A DNA stretch of 64,000 nucleotides from contig JAZUOG010000061.1 in assembly GCA_045604545.1 (NCBI GenBank), positions 1 to 64,000 of the forward strand, given 5' to 3'. A model generated the notes under the pieces. It saw nothing but the letters and a program-made list of their open reading frames with translations, was not told the origin of the DNA and made no database searches. The position numbers and the translations under genes are program-made. The DNA comes from RGIG1959 sp045604545 (GTDB lineage Bacteria > Bacillota > Clostridia > Oscillospirales > Acutalibacteraceae). Within the stretch, counting starts at the first letter, position 1; each line of letters opens with the position of its first letter. Below are positions 50,857-57,901 of this stretch, in pieces.

Positions 50857-51261
50857 ATGACAAACGCCGACACCGTGAAAACCTTGCAGGATCACGGCGT
50901 TCGACCGACGACCCAGCGCGTGGCGGTGTATGAGTATCTGATGACGCACCGCACTCACCCTTCTGCCGATGCGATCTACGAGGAGCTGGTGAAGAGTTAT
51001 CCAACCTTCTCCCGCACCACGATCTACAATTCGCTTAAAGCACTGATGCAGGCGGGGCTGATCCGCGTGGTGACCATCGACCCGATGGAACAGCACTTCG
51101 ACGGCGATGCCGCCGACCACGGACATTGTCGATGTCAGCGATGCGGACGGTTGTTCGATGTGATGCTGCCACCCGATTTACTGAACGTTCTGATCCCCGA
51201 CGGCTTCGCCGTCACCCAACAGGATGTGTTTTTCAACGGCGTGTGTAAAGAGTGCCGCTGA
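50857..51261 (+). CDS. Fur-family regulator, probably PerR
   Basis: 134 residues. Winged helix with RPTTQRVAVYEYLMTHRTHPSADAIYEEL and FSRTTIYNSLKALMQAGLI. The metal domain has HFDGDAADHGHCRCQRCGRLFDV and the structural zinc pairs CxxC in RCQRCG and VCKECR. Fur, Zur and PerR are hard to separate by eye; the neighbour is a rubrerythrin (a peroxide-detoxifying protein) and the operator resembles a Per box, so PerR is favoured. GAGGTG precedes the ATG. Confidence 0.85.
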   Translation: MTNADTVKTLQDHGVRPTTQRVAVYEYLMTHRTHPSADAIYEELVKSYPTFSRTTIYNSLKALMQAGLIRVVTIDPMEQHFDGDAADHGHCRCQRCGRLFDVMLPPDLLNVLIPDGFAVTQQDVFFNGVCKECR

Positions 51262-51318
51262 CATATCCCAGTCATTTCAGTCAATATTTTTAATTTTCAT
51301 TTTCAGGAGGAAAAAATT

Positions 51319-51906
51319 ATGAAAAAGTATGTTTGCTCTGTTTGCGGTTATGTCCACACCGGTGACGAACCCCCCGCGAAGTGCCCGACCTGCGGCGTTC
51401 CCGCTTCCAAGTTCAACGAGATGGCGGAAGACGCGAAGCTGGCGGCTGAGCACGAGTTCGGCATCTACGGCAAAACCGTCGAGAACAATGCCGATATCCC
51501 CGCCGAGGACAAAGCGTATATCCTCGAGCAGTTGATGGCCAACTTCAACGGTGAGTGCTCCGAAGTGGGTATGTATCTCTGCATGGCGCGCATCGCCCAT
51601 CGCGAAGGCTATCCGGAAATCGGCCTGTACTGGGAGAAGGCGGCTTACGAAGAGGCGGAGCATGCGGCGAAGTTCGCGGAGCTGCTCGGCGGCACGCTGG
51701 AGCCCAACATGACCGACTCCACCAAGAAGAACCTCGCATGGCGCGTGGATTGCGAGTTCGGCGCGACCCAGGGCAAGTTCGATCTCGCTCTGAAATGCAA
51801 ACAGTATGGTCTTGACGCTCTGCATGACACCATTCACGAGATGGCACGCGACGAAGCCCGCCACGGCAAGGCTCTGAAGGGTCTGCATGACCGTTATTTC
51901 AAATAA
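51319..51906 (+). CDS. Reverse-type rubrerythrin (N-terminal rubredoxin)
   Basis: 195 residues. A rubredoxin domain comes first (YVCSVCGYVHTGDEPPAKCPTCG, residues about 3-36), then a ferritin-like di-iron domain with ECSEVGMYLCMARIAHREG, EEAEHAAKFAELLG and DEARHGKAL. The classical rubrerythrin has the rubredoxin at the other end, so this is the 'reverse' form known from Clostridium, where it reduces hydrogen peroxide and oxygen with NADH-derived electrons. AGGAGG upstream. It lies 57 bases after the Fur/PerR gene and probably belongs to the same operon. Confidence 0.92.
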   Translation: MKKYVCSVCGYVHTGDEPPAKCPTCGVPASKFNEMAEDAKLAAEHEFGIYGKTVENNADIPAEDKAYILEQLMANFNGECSEVGMYLCMARIAHREGYPEIGLYWEKAAYEEAEHAAKFAELLGGTLEPNMTDSTKKNLAWRVDCEFGATQGKFDLALKCKQYGLDALHDTIHEMARDEARHGKALKGLHDRYFK

Positions 51907-51961
51907 GCAGTAACCTATAACACCCAAAAAGCCTCATATCCATCGACTTTTTGAGTATAGT

Positions 51962-51997
51962 AAAGGCATGAGAGGCAGGGATGCAGCTCATGCCTTT
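51962..51997 (+). terminator. Terminator after the rubrerythrin
   Basis: AAAGGCATGAG (51962-51972) pairs with CTCATGCCTTT (51986-51996). It lies about 55 bases after the stop codon. Confidence 0.7.
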
Positions 51998-52028
51998 TGA
52001 TTTTCAACACCGAATGGGGGATTACCGT

Positions 52029-52328
52029 ATGAAAAAAACAGCATTGCTCATGGCGGTTGTTACCGTCTTGATGGTTTTGCTATTGACGGCTTGCGCGAGC
52101 AAGATGGAAACCTCACCTTCCGCATCCGATATCACCGCCGAGCAAGCGAAAACGATCGCGCTTGAGCACGCCGGTGTTACGGCGGAACAGGCAAAGGGAC
52201 TGCGCGTGGAATATGAAATCGATGACGGCATCGCGGAGTATGAGGTGCAGTTCCGCATTGACCGCCGGGAATACGATTACACCCTCCGCGCGGACAACGG
52301 CGAGATCCTGTCGTTTGACAGAGATTGA
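52029..52328 (+). CDS. PepSY-domain lipoprotein
   Basis: 99 residues from ATG 52029. Lipoprotein signal MKKTALLMAVVTVLMVLLLT with lipobox LTAC. The mature part is one PepSY domain: ITAEQAKTIALEHAGVTAEQ, then LRVEYEIDDGIAEYEVQFRI and YDYTLRADNGEILSFDRD. PepSY domains often inhibit extracellular proteases or act as sensors. It lies alone between two terminators; no promoter is clear upstream. Partner unknown. Confidence 0.88.
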   Translation: MKKTALLMAVVTVLMVLLLTACASKMETSPSASDITAEQAKTIALEHAGVTAEQAKGLRVEYEIDDGIAEYEVQFRIDRREYDYTLRADNGEILSFDRD

Positions 52329-52337
52329 TCGGCAAAT

Positions 52338-52377
52338 GAAACCCCGGCGTCTGCAATGTGTGCAGACGGCGGGGGTT
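52338..52377. terminator. Bidirectional terminator between converging genes
   Basis: AAACCCCgGCGTCTGC pairs with GCAGACGgCGGGGGTTT. Serves the PepSY gene and the XRE gene, whose stop lies at 52377. Confidence 0.8.
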
Positions 52378-52595
52378 TATGGTTTATAGGGTTGTTGAGT
52401 GTTTGTCAGCCCTAACAGGTAATCGGTGGAGGTGTGATAGTATTTGGCAAGTGTGATGACATACCGTGTGGGAATCTCACGTTTGCCGGTTTCATATGTG
52501 CTGTACACCCGTTGGTCAATACCGAGTAAGGCGGCCACTTCTTTTTGCACCAGATCATGATCTTCACGCAGGTCTTTCAATCGCGGATAATACAT
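52377..52595 (-). CDS. XRE-family helix-turn-helix regulator
   Basis: 72 residues, starting at MYYPRLKDLREDHDLVQKEV (nine bases after GAGGTG on the minus strand; the earlier ATG touches that site). A single HTH domain: VQKEVAALLGIDQRVYSTYETGKREIPT then LAKYYHTSTDYLLGLT. No second domain, so it is a minimal repressor. It diverges from the SLOG gene, with two copies of an 18-bp palindrome in the shared gap, which are its likely operators. Confidence 0.9.
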   Translation of the reverse strand: MYYPRLKDLREDHDLVQKEVAALLGIDQRVYSTYETGKREIPTRYVITLAKYYHTSTDYLLGLTNTQQPYKP

Positions 52596-52626
52596 AAACA
52601 GCATCACCTCTGATAACCAGTATAGG

Positions 52627-52669
52627 TACTATCAAAAAATAGTATTGATTTTACTATCGAAAAATAGTA
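52627..52669. promoter_or_regulatory. Twin palindromic operators between the XRE and SLOG genes
   Basis: TACTATCAAAAAATAGTA (52627-52644) and TACTATCGAAAAATAGTA (52652-52669) differ at one base. Each has TACTAT/ATAGTA arms around a six-base centre. Their centres are 25 bp apart, about 2.4 helical turns. Confidence 0.75.
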
Positions 52670-52690
52670 AAATTGAAAACGGTGATGACT

Positions 52691-53044
52691 ATGACAAGAG
52701 TGATAATTGCGGGAAGTCGTTTCTATGATGTGTATGATGAAGCGACGGTTTTTATTGAGCAATGTTTGCAGGAGCTGACCATACCTTTTCTGATCCTGTC
52801 CGGAGGGTGTCGCGGTGCTGATGCACTTGGGGAGAGATATGCGATTGAAAACGAGATCCCTCTAAAAAGATATTTGCCGGAGTGGCACATATACGGTAGG
52901 GGAGCGGGACCGAAACGCAACCGTGTGATGGTTGATGAATGCGATGCGGTAATTTGCTTTTGGAATGGTGAAAGCCGCGGCACCAAATCGTTGATTGAAT
53001 ATGCGAAGGAGAAAGGGAAAATCGTTTTCGTCAAGTATATCTGA
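52691..53044 (+). CDS. SLOG-fold protein (DUF2493/YspA-like)
   Basis: 117 residues from ATG 52691; TTG, GTG and ATG codons at 52673-52685 are alternatives. VIIAGSRFYDV is the first strand and loop, LSGGCRGADALGERYA the glycine-rich nucleotide-binding loop, and GPKRNRVMVDECDAVICFWNG followed by SRGTKSLIEYA the last motif. SLOG proteins bind nucleotide-derived ligands (the fold also includes DprA and LOG proteins) and often sense or make signals in phage-conflict systems; what this one does is unknown. Divergent from a small XRE regulator. Confidence 0.85.
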   Translation: MTRVIIAGSRFYDVYDEATVFIEQCLQELTIPFLILSGGCRGADALGERYAIENEIPLKRYLPEWHIYGRGAGPKRNRVMVDECDAVICFWNGESRGTKSLIEYAKEKGKIVFVKYI

Positions 53045-53064
53045 AATGCGTAGTATATGGGTTA

Positions 53065-53093
53065 TTGTATTCTGCAAGATGGTATGATATACT
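53065..53093 (+). promoter_or_regulatory. Promoter of the YbaK gene
   Basis: TTGTAT at 53065-53070 and TATACT at 53088-53093, 17-bp spacer. About 100 bases of untranslated leader follow without a clear fold. Confidence 0.6.
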
Positions 53094-53193
53094 GTGTGTC
53101 GAAAACCATTCCGAACAATGGGTGATCGATGTGGTCAACAAGCGAAAGACGGACGGTTGATCCGAACATATACATGAAAAGGTGGGCTTACAT

Positions 53194-53667
53194 ATGGCTT
53201 TTGAAAAAGCTAAGGCGTATCTGGAACAACATGGTCTCTCCGACCGCGTGATGGAGTTTGCGGTATCGTCGGCGACTGTTGCGGAAGCGGCGATCGCTGT
53301 CGGGTGTGAAGAACGGCAAATTGCCAAGACCTTGTCGTTTGTTGTGGACGACAAGCCGATCCTGATCGTTGCGGCGGGGGATTCCAAAATTGACAACGGC
53401 AAATTCAAAGCGACATTTCACACAAAGGCGAAAATGATCCCGTTCGACTCGGTCGAACCGATGACGGGACATGCGGTCGGCGGTGTGTGTCCGTTCGGCA
53501 TTCACGACGGCGCTCGGGTGTATCTTGACGAATCTGTCAGACGCTTTGAGACGATCTATCCTGCGTGCGGCAGTGCAAACAGTGCCGTCAGACTGACGGT
53601 GTCAGAGCTTGAGCAGATCCTCGACGGTGTCACATGGGTCGATGTGTGCAAAAACGTGACGGAATAA
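53194..53667 (+). CDS. YbaK/EbsC-family aminoacyl-tRNA deacylase
   Basis: 157 residues from ATG 53194 with AAAAGGTGGG upstream. GCEERQIAKTLSFVVDDKPILIVAAGDSKID carries the key lysine, and AVGGVCPFGIH and YLDESVRRFETIYPACGSANSAVRL are family signatures. These proteins clear Cys- or Ala-charged tRNA-Pro made in error by ProS. Followed by a good terminator. Confidence 0.92.
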   Translation: MAFEKAKAYLEQHGLSDRVMEFAVSSATVAEAAIAVGCEERQIAKTLSFVVDDKPILIVAAGDSKIDNGKFKATFHTKAKMIPFDSVEPMTGHAVGGVCPFGIHDGARVYLDESVRRFETIYPACGSANSAVRLTVSELEQILDGVTWVDVCKNVTE

Positions 53668-53669
53668 CA

Positions 53670-53699
53670 AAAAGGTCGCCTTTGCAGGCGACCTTTTGC
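53670..53699 (+). terminator. Terminator of the YbaK gene
   Basis: AAAAGGTCGCCT and AGGCGACCTTTT with a four-base loop. Confidence 0.85.
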
Positions 53700-53701
53700 A
53701 C

Positions 53702-53730
53702 TTGACGCGCAAGTGGCGAAATGCTATACT
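53702..53730 (+). promoter_or_regulatory. Promoter of the Thr-rich membrane protein
   Basis: TTGACG at 53702-53707 and TATACT at 53725-53730, 17-bp spacer. Confidence 0.75.
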
Positions 53731-53758
53731 GAGCGTATGAAAAACGAGGTGAAAGACT

Positions 53759-54031
53759 ATGAAAAGGAACCCTTTGAACAATTCGAAACGGTTTATGTCG
53801 GGTGATCAACGTAAGCCCTCTGCCGTGGGAAAAGCGCTCGGCACGGTGCTGTTGATACTCGGCATTGTGTTGATCGCGATCGGCGCGACGATCGGCTTTG
53901 TGCAGGGCGTAAAAGAACCTGCCGCAGTGGACAATACCGCTGTCGTGACGACAACAAGCGTCGCAGAAACAACGACGACCGCGACAACCGCCACGACCGA
54001 GACACAAACACCGCCGACACAGGCGTTATAA
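53759..54031 (+). CDS. Small single-pass membrane protein with Thr-rich tail
   Basis: 90 residues. A basic cytoplasmic start (KRNPLNNSKRFMSGDQRKPS), one helix (LGTVLLILGIVLIAIGATIGFVQGV, residues about 27-51) and an outer tail rich in threonine (TTTSVAETTTTATTATTETQT). The tail recalls the threonine stalks of the scaffold and the zinc-ribbon protein, but is mixed with Ala, Val and Glu. Function unknown. Its stop overlaps the stop of the converging M14 gene by six bases. Confidence 0.7.
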   Translation: MKRNPLNNSKRFMSGDQRKPSAVGKALGTVLLILGIVLIAIGATIGFVQGVKEPAAVDNTAVVTTTSVAETTTTATTATTETQTPPTQAL

Positions 54032-54916
54032 TACCGCCGCAAGCAACAAGGCGTTTTTGGTCTTTTCATACAACTCGTCGGCACAGGTGCCGCGATGGGC
54101 GGCGACGGCGATGTCAAATGCGGGACGCTCGAACTGATGGACAAACCAGGCACAGAACCCGCCGCTTGTGTACACCGCCGACGGCACCGCAGGAGACAGT
54201 TCTCCTGCGTGGGCGAGAAACCGTGCGGTCATGCGGGCGTGCGGCGGTGTGCGATCGCCGAATTGCCAACGCACTTCGTCGTTTCCGCAGGTAAGATGGA
54301 TCGCGTGAGAAAAAGGCACACGTCGGCAGAGGGAAGAAAGTGAGGCGCTTTCCGACTCGCTTTCGGGAGAACTGCCGCCGAATCCGCGCCCGCATGGGCC
54401 GACGATGCCGTGCTCTCGCTGGTCTTTTTGAAGGGCGTCACGCGATACGTCGAAGTTGACGGCAATGTCCACACCGACGGCGTTTGCCTGCCAATAGCCT
54501 TTGATGTCCGCGCCGTGCGCGTGGAGCAGGTCGGCGTGACTGCCGCCGACGCGACTGCCGTGAAGAGCAATGTCCACACCGTCGGGGTTGAGAAGCGGGA
54601 CGATCACCACCGTACGACGGGATAAAACCGCCATATATTCGTCGGGCGGTGAGGGAGAGTCGCCGTGATGCATTCGACACAGCTCTTCGCAAAGCCGCAG
54701 ACAGAGAGCACAGGTGATGTGCTCCTGTGCACGCGAGCCTGCCGTGAACAGAACGGCTTGTTCGCCGTGACCGACCGACAGTGCTTCGATATCGCGTCCG
54801 CACGCGCTCTTGCCGATGACGGTGCGGTGTAAAAACGGATAGATCCGACACAATGCACGGATACTGTCGGTAACGACGCGGCTGTCTGTGATGTTGCCGC
54901 AAACGATCGATGACAT
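54026..54916 (-). CDS. M14 carboxypeptidase-like protein with missing active-site residues
   Basis: 296 residues from ATG 54916, ten bases after AAAGGAGG on the minus strand. The fold is recognisable as the gamma-D-glutamyl-diaminopimelate peptidase I branch of M14: VIGKSACGRDIEALSVG, VIVPLLNPDGVDIALHG, GYWQANAVGVDIAVNF and FERPAFDIAV. Key residues are altered: the zinc HxxE motif reads RAQE (His to Arg), and the catalytic Glu expected in 'FTIEVG' is Ala (FDIAVA). The later zinc His may be kept in AIHLTCGND. It therefore looks like a pseudo-peptidase, perhaps a muropeptide-binding protein. No signal peptide. Confidence 0.75.
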   Translation of the reverse strand: MSSIVCGNITDSRVVTDSIRALCRIYPFLHRTVIGKSACGRDIEALSVGHGEQAVLFTAGSRAQEHITCALCLRLCEELCRMHHGDSPSPPDEYMAVLSRRTVVIVPLLNPDGVDIALHGSRVGGSHADLLHAHGADIKGYWQANAVGVDIAVNFDVSRDALQKDQREHGIVGPCGRGFGGSSPESESESASLSSLCRRVPFSHAIHLTCGNDEVRWQFGDRTPPHARMTARFLAHAGELSPAVPSAVYTSGGFCAWFVHQFERPAFDIAVAAHRGTCADELYEKTKNALLLAAVL

Positions 54917-54975
54917 AAACAAAAGTCCTCCTTTTCGGTGGATAGTATATACTCTATGTGAAAGGATGATACAAT

Positions 54976-55530
54976 ATGACCGATGAGCAAATGATCGAAA
55001 AAACAGTGGAAGAACGCAAAATTTTCGACGGACACATCATCACCGTCTATCACAACAAGGCGCAACTGTCCGACGGTACGACGGCAATGCGCGAGATCGT
55101 GGCGCACCCCGGTGGCGTGTGCCTGGCGGCACTGACCGACGAGGACGAACTGCTGTTTGTCAGACAGTATCGTTGCCCTTATGATGAGATCATCATGGAA
55201 CTGCCCGCGGGCAAGCTGGAGAAGGGGGAGGATCCCCTTGAAGCCGGTATCCGCGAGCTCAGCGAGGAGACGGGGGCATCAGCAAAAACAGTAGTGTCGC
55301 TCGGCAAGGTGTATCCGACGCCCGGTTACTGCGGCGAGATCATTCACCTGTATCTGGCGACAGGACTCACCTTCGGCGATCAGCACACCGATCTTGATGA
55401 ATTCCTCGAAGCCACCCGCATTCCGCTCGACAAAGCGGTTGAGATGGTGATGAATGGGGAACTCAGAGACGCCAAAACCCAGATCGCGGTGCTGAAAGTG
55501 GCGAAAATGAAGGCCGACGGCCAATTATAA
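54976..55530 (+). CDS. Nudix hydrolase, ADP-ribose pyrophosphatase type
   Basis: 184 residues. Nudix box GKLEKGEDPLEAGIRELSEE then TGA near residues 80-102. FVRQYRCPYDEIIMELPAGK before it and YPTPGYCGEIIHLYLA after it are typical of NudF/YqkG ADP-ribose pyrophosphatases. It hydrolyses ADP-ribose to AMP and ribose-5-phosphate, removing a reactive metabolite. AAAGGA upstream; the short gap to the divergent M14 gene contains the palindrome AGTATATACT (54944-54953). Confidence 0.92.
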   Translation: MTDEQMIEKTVEERKIFDGHIITVYHNKAQLSDGTTAMREIVAHPGGVCLAALTDEDELLFVRQYRCPYDEIIMELPAGKLEKGEDPLEAGIRELSEETGASAKTVVSLGKVYPTPGYCGEIIHLYLATGLTFGDQHTDLDEFLEATRIPLDKAVEMVMNGELRDAKTQIAVLKVAKMKADGQL

Positions 55531-55531
55531 C

Positions 55532-55559
55532 TTGCATTTTATCGCGAAGCGTGTATAAT
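55532..55559 (+). promoter_or_regulatory. Promoter of the glycyl-tRNA synthetase gene
   Basis: TTGCAT at 55532-55537 and TATAAT at 55554-55559, 16-bp spacer. No T-box elements are seen in the short leader. Confidence 0.7.
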
Positions 55560-55610
55560 AGATGAGAAACAATCACATGGCAGCCGGTCATGCGAAAGGA
55601 GATAACAATT

Positions 55611-56984
55611 ATGAACAACCGTGAAAAATCGATGGAGACTATTGTCGCTCTGTGCAAAAGCAGAGGCTATGTCTATCCGGGCTCTGACATCTACGGCGGT
55701 CTCGCCAACGCATGGGACTATGGTCCTCTCGGCGTGGAGCTGAAGAACAACATCAAAAAAGCCTGGTGGAAGAAGTTTGTGCAGGAAAGCCCCTACAACG
55801 TGGGTCTTGACAGCGCGATCCTGATGAACCCGCAGGTGTGGGTGGCGTCCGGTCACGTGGGCAACTTCTCTGACCCGCTGATGGACTGCAAGAGCTGTAA
55901 AACCCGTCACCGTGCGGACAAGCTGATCGAGGACGACGGCGCCAATCCCGGTGGCTGGAGCTTCGATGAGATGAAGGCGTACATCGACGAGCACGGTATC
56001 AATTGCCCCGAATGCGGCGAGCATAACTTTACCGATATCCGCACCTTCAATCTGATGTTCAAAACCTTCCAGGGCGTTACCGAAGATGCGAAGAATGAGC
56101 TGTACCTCCGTCCCGAGACGGCACAGGGCATTTTTGTCAACTTTGCGAACGTCCAACGCACCACCCGCCGCAAGCTGCCGTTCGGTGTTTGCCAGGTGGG
56201 CAAGAGCTTCCGCAACGAGATCACGCCCGGCAACTTCATTTTCCGTACCCGCGAGTTTGAGCAGATGGAACTGGAGTTCTTCTGCAAGCCCGGTACCGAT
56301 CTCGAGTGGTTCGCGTTCTGGAAAGATTTCTGTCATCAGTGGCTGTTGTCGCTGGGCATGAAGGACGAAAACCTCAAGCTCCGCGATCACGATCCGAAGG
56401 AGCTGTCCCACTACTCCAACGCCACCACCGACTTTGAGTTCATGTTCCCGTTCGGTTGGGGCGAGCTGTGGGGTATCGCGGACCGCACCAACTTTGACCT
56501 GACCCAGCACAGCAACCATTCCGGTCAGAAGCTCGAGTATTTCGATCCCGAGACCAACGAGCATTACATTCCCTATGTCATTGAGCCGTCGCTCGGCGCT
56601 GACCGTGTGCTGCTCGCGTTCCTCTGCGAAGCGTATGACGAAGAGAAGATCGACGATAAGGATACCCGCGTTGTGATGCGCCTGCATCCCGCGCTTGCGC
56701 CTTACAAAGCCGCCGTGCTGCCGCTGTCCAAGAAGCTCGGCGAGCAGGCGAAGGCGGTTCGTGACCGTCTGTCCCCGCTCTTTATGGTCGACTATGACGA
56801 TGCCGGCTCCATCGGCAAGCGCTATCGCCGTCAGGACGAGATCGGCACCCCGCTGTGCATCACCTACGATTTCGACTCCGAAACCGATGGCTGTGTGACC
56901 GTGCGTGACCGCGACACCATGCAGCAGGAGCGTGTGGCGATCGATGCCCTTGCGGATTATATTGCCCGCCGTATCGCGTTTTAA
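55611..56984 (+). CDS. glyQS: Glycyl-tRNA synthetase, single-chain (eukaryote-like, alpha2) type
   Basis: 457 residues from ATG 55611, nine bases after AAAGGAG. Class II motifs: GYVYPGSDIYGGLANAWDYGPLG opening, motif 2 in FGVCQVGKSFRNEITPGNFIFRTREFEQME, motif 3 in PYVIEPSLGADRVLLAFL, with a C-terminal anticodon-binding domain (LAPYKAAVLPLSKK). It is the dimeric type, not the alpha2-beta2 type of many bacteria. A small zinc-like insert (CKSCK...CPECGEH) is present. Confidence 0.96.
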   Translation: MNNREKSMETIVALCKSRGYVYPGSDIYGGLANAWDYGPLGVELKNNIKKAWWKKFVQESPYNVGLDSAILMNPQVWVASGHVGNFSDPLMDCKSCKTRHRADKLIEDDGANPGGWSFDEMKAYIDEHGINCPECGEHNFTDIRTFNLMFKTFQGVTEDAKNELYLRPETAQGIFVNFANVQRTTRRKLPFGVCQVGKSFRNEITPGNFIFRTREFEQMELEFFCKPGTDLEWFAFWKDFCHQWLLSLGMKDENLKLRDHDPKELSHYSNATTDFEFMFPFGWGELWGIADRTNFDLTQHSNHSGQKLEYFDPETNEHYIPYVIEPSLGADRVLLAFLCEAYDEEKIDDKDTRVVMRLHPALAPYKAAVLPLSKKLGEQAKAVRDRLSPLFMVDYDDAGSIGKRYRRQDEIGTPLCITYDFDSETDGCVTVRDRDTMQQERVAIDALADYIARRIAF

Positions 56985-57011
56985 TCCCGGCTGACGAATT
57001 CTATCAAAACG

Positions 57012-57056
57012 ACACCCCGTGTGTCCGATTTTATCGGATACGCGGGGTGCTTTTTT
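57012..57056 (+). terminator. Terminator of glyQS
   Basis: CACCCCG..TCCGAT pairs with ATCGGA..CGGGGTG, followed by six T. Confidence 0.85.
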
Positions 57057-57139
57057 GTGCTTTGAGAATGATTTTGCCGTAAGACGTAAAAAAAGACGAA
57101 AAAGATTAAAAAATTTTTACTTTTTGCGGGCAAACCCTC

Positions 57140-57168
57140 TTGCAATTTTCAAAAGTGTACAGTATAAT
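57140..57168 (+). promoter_or_regulatory. Promoter of mraZ (start of the dcw cluster)
   Basis: TTGCAA at 57140-57145 and TATAAT at 57163-57168, 17-bp spacer. Confidence 0.8.
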
Positions 57169-57178
57169 GAAGTAAAAG

Positions 57179-57214
57179 TGGGGCAGAAAACCACTTTTGT
57201 GGTGGATTGTGGTG
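57179..57214 (+). promoter_or_regulatory. Candidate MraZ-box repeats
   Basis: TGGGG at 57179 and TGGTG at 57200 and 57210, the last two with a 10-bp period, resemble the TGGGN direct repeats through which MraZ represses its own operon in Escherichia coli. The match is only partial. Confidence 0.3.
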
Positions 57215-57279
57215 AGTTTTACACTGTTTCCACCGAGTTTTCCACAAATTTTCGAACGAGACAAGGAGGTGTATGACCC

Positions 57280-57699
57280 ATGCGCGGACGCTATTCGCAC
57301 AACATTGACGCCAAGGGGCGTGTGTTTGTGCCGGCAAAAATGCGTGAAGTGCTCGGAGACACCTTTGTTGTCGCGACGGTGATGGAGCCTTGTATCGGGT
57401 TGTACACCCTTGAAGGCTGGAATGAGATGCTCGAAAAGCTCGAGCAACTGCCCATGACCAAATCTCGCCAGCTGCTTCGTTATCTGTCCTCCAACGCCGC
57501 CGATGTGCAGGTGGATGCGCAGGGACGCATTCTTCTTCCCAAGCATCTGATGGAGCACGCGGGCCTTATCAAAGAGGCGCTGATCATCGGTGCGGGAGCC
57601 AATCGTGCAGAAATCTGGAACCCCGAAAAGTATGATGAAGTGGTCGGATCGATGACCGATGAGGACGTTGTTGCGGACTTTATGGCACTTGGTCTGTAA
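57280..57699 (+). CDS. mraZ: Transcriptional regulator MraZ
   Basis: 139 residues, usual length about 145. Two SpoVT-AbrB half-domains: MRGRYSHNIDAKGRVFVPAKMREVL and AADVQVDAQGRILLPKHLMEHAGL. MraZ binds the promoter of the division and cell-wall cluster. AAGGAGG upstream. A terminator-like hairpin separates it from rsmH, so it may be transcribed partly alone. Confidence 0.95.
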   Translation: MRGRYSHNIDAKGRVFVPAKMREVLGDTFVVATVMEPCIGLYTLEGWNEMLEKLEQLPMTKSRQLLRYLSSNAADVQVDAQGRILLPKHLMEHAGLIKEALIIGAGANRAEIWNPEKYDEVVGSMTDEDVVADFMALGL

Positions 57700-57700
57700 T

Positions 57701-57746
57701 GGTTACAAGCGGGAAACACCGAAAGGTGTCGTTGTAACCTTTTTGG
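57701..57746 (+). terminator. Terminator or attenuator between mraZ and rsmH
   Basis: GGTTACAA (57702-57709) with an inner ACACC/GGTGT stem pairs with TTGTAACC (57733-57740), followed by TTTTT. It begins immediately after the mraZ stop. Confidence 0.75.
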
Positions 57747-57810
57747 GAGCTGTTTTTGGCTAAATTAAACAAAAACTATCCCGATTTTACCTTCAAGATT
57801 TACGAGAAAA

Positions 57811-57874
57811 GGTTACAAAAAGTTACAAAAAGTTTGCAAAATCGCTTGTTTCTTGTAACGATTTGTGATATAAT
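57811..57874 (+). promoter_or_regulatory. rsmH promoter region with repeated GTTACAA motifs
   Basis: TTGTTT (57846-57851) and TATAAT (57869-57874) are 17 bp apart. Upstream are tandem copies GTTACAAAAA, GTTACAAAAA and GTTTGCAAAA, and an inverted copy TTGTAAC overlaps the spacer (57853-57859). Confidence 0.5.
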
Positions 57875-57901
57875 TATGACAATGCAGGACGGTGAAGAGC
57901 C

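Noticed and set aside
55532..55610. T-box leader upstream of glyQS (and leuS)
   Set aside because: The glyQS leader is too short and lacks the T-box sequence; leuS has only three bases before it. Neither is T-box controlled here.
57056..57139. Possible small RNA between glyQS and mraZ
   Set aside because: AT-rich stretch without promoter and terminator pairing; only the downstream mraZ promoter is convincing.
57238..57247. DnaA-box-like TTTTCCACA upstream of mraZ
   Set aside because: A single copy with one mismatch; no cluster, AT-rich unwinding region or dnaA/dnaN genes, so not an origin.
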